Shown piece after piece: positions 36,301-41,201 of a stretch of 41,201 nucleotides of DNA. The stretch spans positions 1 to 41,201 of the forward strand of contig MU119565.1 of NCBI GenBank assembly GCA_014904845.1. The letters are read 5' to 3'. The position numbers were made by a program, and so were the translations under genes. Position 1 is the first letter of the stretch. Each line of letters opens with the position of its first letter. The notes beneath the pieces are model-generated. The model searched no databases, was not told the DNA's origin, and saw only the letters and a list, made by a program, of their open reading frames with translations. The DNA comes from Acephala macrosclerotiorum. Taxonomy: Eukaryota > Ascomycota > Leotiomycetes > Helotiales > Mollisiaceae.

Positions 36301-39300
36301 TATATATAATTTATATATTTTATTTTTTATTATTATTAAAAAAAAATTTAAATTATTAAAAATTGAAAATTGAAAATTAATTAATAAAATTTTTTTATTT
36401 TAATTATATTATTCGAAATTAAATAATTTAATTATAAAATTATAAAATTATAAAAAAATATTAATTTATAAAATTTATATATTAAATTATTCGAAATAAT
36501 TAATATTAAAACGAATATAAAAAAAAAAATTTATAATAATTATTTATAATAATTAATTTTATTTTTAATAAAAATTAAAATATTAAAAAATGAAATTATT
36601 TTATTATTTTATATTTTAATTTTAAGTTTTTTAAATATTATAATTTACAAATTATTTATAATTATTTTTAAATTAAAATAAAAAGTTTTAATTAAAAAAA
36701 ATCGATTAAAAAAATATTTATTTAAAAAATACATTTTATTAAAACGAATAAACGAATAAAATTTCGAATAAAAATTAATTTATAAAATAAATTTTATTTA
36801 AAAATAATAATTTAAAAATTCGTATTTTTAAATTATTAAATTAATTTTTAATTTAAAAATTAAAATTTAATAAATTATTTATATTAAAATTTATTTTTTT
36901 TAATAAAAAATATTTTTATTTTAATTATATTATCGATTGTTTTTTAAAAAAAAATTTAGAAATAATAAAAACAATTTTTTAAAAATATAAAACTTTAAAA
37001 AATATATATTTATATTAAAATTATAAATATTTTTTTTAAAATTTTTAAAATATTTTAATTTAAAAAAAATAATATTGCGATTTTTTTAAAATAATATAAT
37101 AATATATATAAAAATTAAAAAAATACAATTTTTATAATATATTAATTCGATTTATAAAAAGTAAATTTAATTTATATTAAAATATAATATTAAAAATTAT
37201 TTAAAATTTTTTTTTTACGAATACGATTAAATATACTATTAAATAAATATAAAAATTTCATATAAAATTATTAATTAATTTATAAAAAAAATTTAGTAAT
37301 AAAAATATATATAAATTTATTTAATTAAATATTTAAAAAATTAAATAAATAAAATAAATTAAATAAATAATATTAAAAATATAAATTTATAAAAAAAATT
37401 TTAATATATATTAAAAAATAAATCTTTAATAAAATCGATTATAAATCGATAAAAATATTTATTTATAATTATAATAAAATATACGAAAAAACGATTATTA
37501 TATATAAATATAAAAAAAAAAAATAATATAATAAAATTAATACTTTAAAATATTTAAAAATTCGATAAAAATATTTAAATATTATAATATAAAAAATAAT
37601 TTTAAATATAATTAATAATTTTTTATTTTTTATTTTGTTCGAATTATTTATAAAAAAAATTTAATAAAAAATATATATAATTACTAAAAAAATTTATATT
37701 AAATTTGAATTTTCGATTTTATATATTATTTAAATTTAAAAAATTCAATAAATATTCGTATTAAAATTTTTTCTTTTTTTATATTATTTAATAATTCAAA
37801 AATAATTTTAAAAATTAAATAATATTATAATTTTTATTAATTAAAATTAAAATTAATTTATTTTTTTATAAAAATATAAACGAAATTTTTTTTTTAATTA
37901 TAAATAAAAAAAATATAATAATATAAAAAAAAACGAATATAAAATTTTATATAATTTAATATTAATTAAATTTTTATAAAATATATTATTAATCGTTTAA
38001 AAAAATATAATAAAAATTAATATTATATATAATAATTAATAAAACGAGTAATATTATTTCGAGTATTTTAAATAAATTAAAAATAAAAAAATCGATTTTT
38101 TTATTAATTATTTTTTCGTAAATTATTATTTATTTATAACTTAATTAATTAAAAATATTATTATTAAAAAAACAATTAATAATATTATAATTTTTACGAT
38201 TATTTATATTTAAAAATAATCGACGTTAATATAATTAAATTATAAAATAAATAATTAAAAAGATTTTTAATTACGATTTTAATAAACGTTTTAAAAATAT
38301 ATAAAAAATTTAAAAATTTATTTATTTTATTATTTAAAAAAAAAAATAATATTAATAAACTTTTTTTAAAAAAATCGAATTTATTATTATATATTTTTAA
38401 TAATAATAATATTAACGTTTAAATTTTTAATTAAATAATTATTAATAAATTTTACGAAAAATTATTAATAAATATAATAATAATAAATATAATAATAATA
38501 AATAAATTAAAAAATAAAATTTAAAACGTACGAAAAAATTTTTAATAAAAAATTAAAACAAAAAAAAAAATATTTAAAAATCGAATTATAACGATAAATT
38601 TTATAAAACGTTTAAAACGAAAAACGAAAAAAATAAACGTAAATTAATCGAAAAATAAAATTTTAAAATAATAATTCGACGCAAAAAATAATAATTTTAT
38701 TAACAAAATTTTATTATAAAAATTTTTTAAAAATATAATATTATTTTTAAAAATTTAAAAAAAAAGTAAAAACAATTATTAATATTTTAAAAATATTAAT
38801 TTTTATTATAATAATTATTAATTAATAATAAAAAAACAATATTTAATATTTGATTTTAATAAATATTAAAATTATTATAATAAAAAAATAATCGATAAAA
38901 AAATAAAAAAATAAAATTTTATAATAATATTATTATTTTTAAATAAAAATATTAAAAAATTTTTTTTTAAAAATAATATAAAATATTAATTATTTTTATT
39001 TTATTAAAAAAAAAAATTAAAAAATTTTTTAATATAAAAAATAAAAAAAAACTCGAATAAAAAAAAATTTTATTATTAAATAATTTTAATTTAAAATTTT
39101 TAAATATAAATATTAATACGATATATAAATTTAAATTTAAAAAAGTACAATTTATTAATTTAATCGATACAATTAAAAAAAAAATAAAAAAAATAAAAAA
39201 ATTAATTCGAATAATTTAAAATATAAAAAATATTTTAAAAATATATTAAAAAATATATAAAATATTTATTATTATAAATTGTTTTAATATTAATAAAATT

Positions 39301-41201
39301 ATAATTTATTTTTAAATAATTGATATTTTTATTTATTAAAAATTAATTATAAAAATTTGAAAAAAAAAAAAATATTTAATTATATAAAAATAATAATATT
39401 TAATTAAAATTTTTTTTTTAAAATTTATAAAAATATTAATTTATTTATTTATATTAAAATAATTTAATATATAATATAATAAAAAAAAAATTTATTATTT
39501 TAAAATTTTATTTTTAATTATAATAAAAATAGTTTAAAAATAATTCGATTATAAAATATTTAAAAAAAACAATAATTTTTAATCGCGAAAAAAATTATTA
39601 AAAATTATTAATTAATACAATTATAAAAATAAATTTTATTATATTAAAAAATATTAATATATTTTTTTTTATAAATAAATTTTTTGAAAAATTTATTAAA
39701 TATTTTTATATTTTTTTAATAAATACTTTTTTAAATATAATTAATTTATTTTAAATATTCGATATAAAAAAATAATAATTTTTATAATTTTATTAAAATT
39801 TTTATAAATAATAATATTATTTTAAAAAATAATTAATTTTATAATTTAATTTATTTAAATTATTATAAGAATTTTAAAAAACGTATTATTTAAAATCGTA
39901 ATATTATTTTTAAATAATATAAAAATTAAACAAATTTATATAAATTATAATAACGAATTAATATTTTAAAAAGTTTATTAATTCGTTTTTAAATATATTT
40001 AAAATTTAAATAAAATATTAAATCGAATTAAAAAACTTTAAATTTATATAAAATTTAAATTATAATTTTATTAAAATAAAATAATTATTATTAATTTTAT
40101 TTATAATTTTAAAAAACGTTTTTTTAATAATATAAAAATTATTAAAATTTTAAAATAAATTATATATAATAATATTTTTACAATTAAAATTTATATTTAT
40201 TATAAAATATAAATTTAATTTTAATATTTTTATAAAATAAATTTATAACGATTTTAATATTTTATAAAATTTATTATAATTTTATTAATAAATAAAAAAT
40301 AATTATTTTAAATATCGATATTAATTAATAAAAATATAATAAAATATTTAATTAATATAATAATAAAAAATTAAAACGAATAATTTAATACGAATTAAAA
40401 TTTTAAAATATTATTAAACGAAATTATAATACGATAAAAAAAAATTAAAAAAATTTAAAATATTTTTATAAATTACAATTTTAATTATATAATATTTATT
40501 TATTTTTAAAACGAATATTAATACGTTTATCGTTTAATTAAATCGAGTAATAATAAATTTTTTTAATATTTTAATTATATATTAATTTATTTAAATACGA
40601 TTATTCGATTTCGAAATTAAATATATTAAAATAATTTTAATTTCGATTAAAAAATTGAAAATAAATTATTTATAATTAAAAATAAATACGTAAAATAAAA
40701 ATATTTATTTAAATTATTTAATTAAATTTAAAAAAAAAATTTAAATTTAATATTTTTAATTTTCAATTTTTAATAATAATTATTCGAATTATTTTTAAAA
40801 TATTATTTAATATTTAATAATTTAAAATAATTAAAATAATTTTTAAAAATAAATTTTTATAAATTAATTTGAAAATTTATCAATTATAATATTTAAAATA
40901 AAATATTATAAAAAAATATTATTAAATTTTATTTATTTCGATTTATTTAAAACAATTTAAAATAATATATAATAATTATAATTAAATTATATAATAAATT
41001 TAAATATATTAAAAAAAAAAAATTTATTATTATATATTTAATTAATATTATTAAAATATTCGAGATTTTATAGTAAATTATAATAATTATTAATATAAAA
41101 AATAAAATAAAAACACGAAAAAATTTTATATTTTTAAAAAATAATTTATTATTTTATTATATTAAAATAAATATAATTAAATTTTCGTAATATAAAATAT
41201 T
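30307..41201. other. RIP-saturated AT-rich block (right edge)
   Basis: Eleven kilobases of nearly pure A/T with sparse CpG; no ORF, no RNA gene and no readable frame on either strand. A/T microsatellites are frequent (for example an ataataataa run around 38463-38510). I found no long repeat pairs by eye. It may hold further dead repeats, but the sequence no longer shows it. Confidence 0.8.

Noticed and set aside
1..41201. Mitochondrial or plastid origin because of the extreme AT content
   Set aside because: No organellar genes or tRNAs are visible, CpG is retained while CpA is lost, and islands of normal composition with nuclear-type genes and LTR elements are interspersed.
1..41201. CRISPR arrays, rRNA or tRNA genes
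   Set aside because: No regularly spaced identical repeats with unique spacers and no cloverleaf or rRNA core sequence seen in any island.

Overview
The window looks like nuclear DNA of a filamentous ascomycete (Pezizomycotina) with a two-compartment genome. About four fifths of it is extremely AT-rich and has almost no open reading frames. The rest is short islands of ordinary base composition. In the AT-rich blocks most remaining C and G sit in CpG, while CpA/TpG (and largely CpC/GpG) have nearly vanished. That is the mark expected of repeat-induced point mutation (RIP; CpA to TpA on either strand) near saturation, not of CpG-methylation decay. Several broken genes support this: their in-frame stops are TAA/TAG, the products of CAA/CAG, and CGN arginine codons survive. 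The phylum-level assignment is inference; no marker gene fixes the species.

Layout. 1-945: RIP-saturated block. 946-5270: gene island. It holds a compact 1.2-kb element (1406-2608) with 75-bp terminal inverted repeats and TA dinucleotides at both edges, as in Tc1/mariner elements. Its only gene is an intact endonuclease/exonuclease/phosphatase (EEP) family protein (1532-2440, minus strand), not a transposase. After it come diverged non-coding repeats, including an AGGTC-rich hairpin at 3264-3300, a gene-poor stretch, and a short basic ORF at 5007-5270 that runs into the next AT block. 5275-7215: AT block. 7220-8137: 3' part of a coiled-coil gene; its 5' portion is destroyed by RIP-type stops and its last 262 codons are clean. 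8138-12640: AT block. 12650-13440: island without an intact ORF. 13441-20593: AT block with a 58-bp tandem array. 20594-26810: a RIP-ruined Ty1/copia-type LTR retrotransposon (237/236-bp LTRs; readable reverse-transcriptase remnant near 25.0-25.5 kb). 26811-27415: AT-rich. 27461-30093: a long coiled-coil pseudogene of roughly 875 codons with about 45 TAA/TAG stops and one frameshift. 30307-41201: AT-rich block in which I see nothing else.

The genes do not form a pathway. The only full-length, apparently functional gene is the EEP protein inside the inverted repeats. The rest records genome defence: a dead retroelement and two coiled-coil genes eroded to different degrees. The most novel candidate is the TIR-bounded element carrying an EEP nuclease as its sole cargo.
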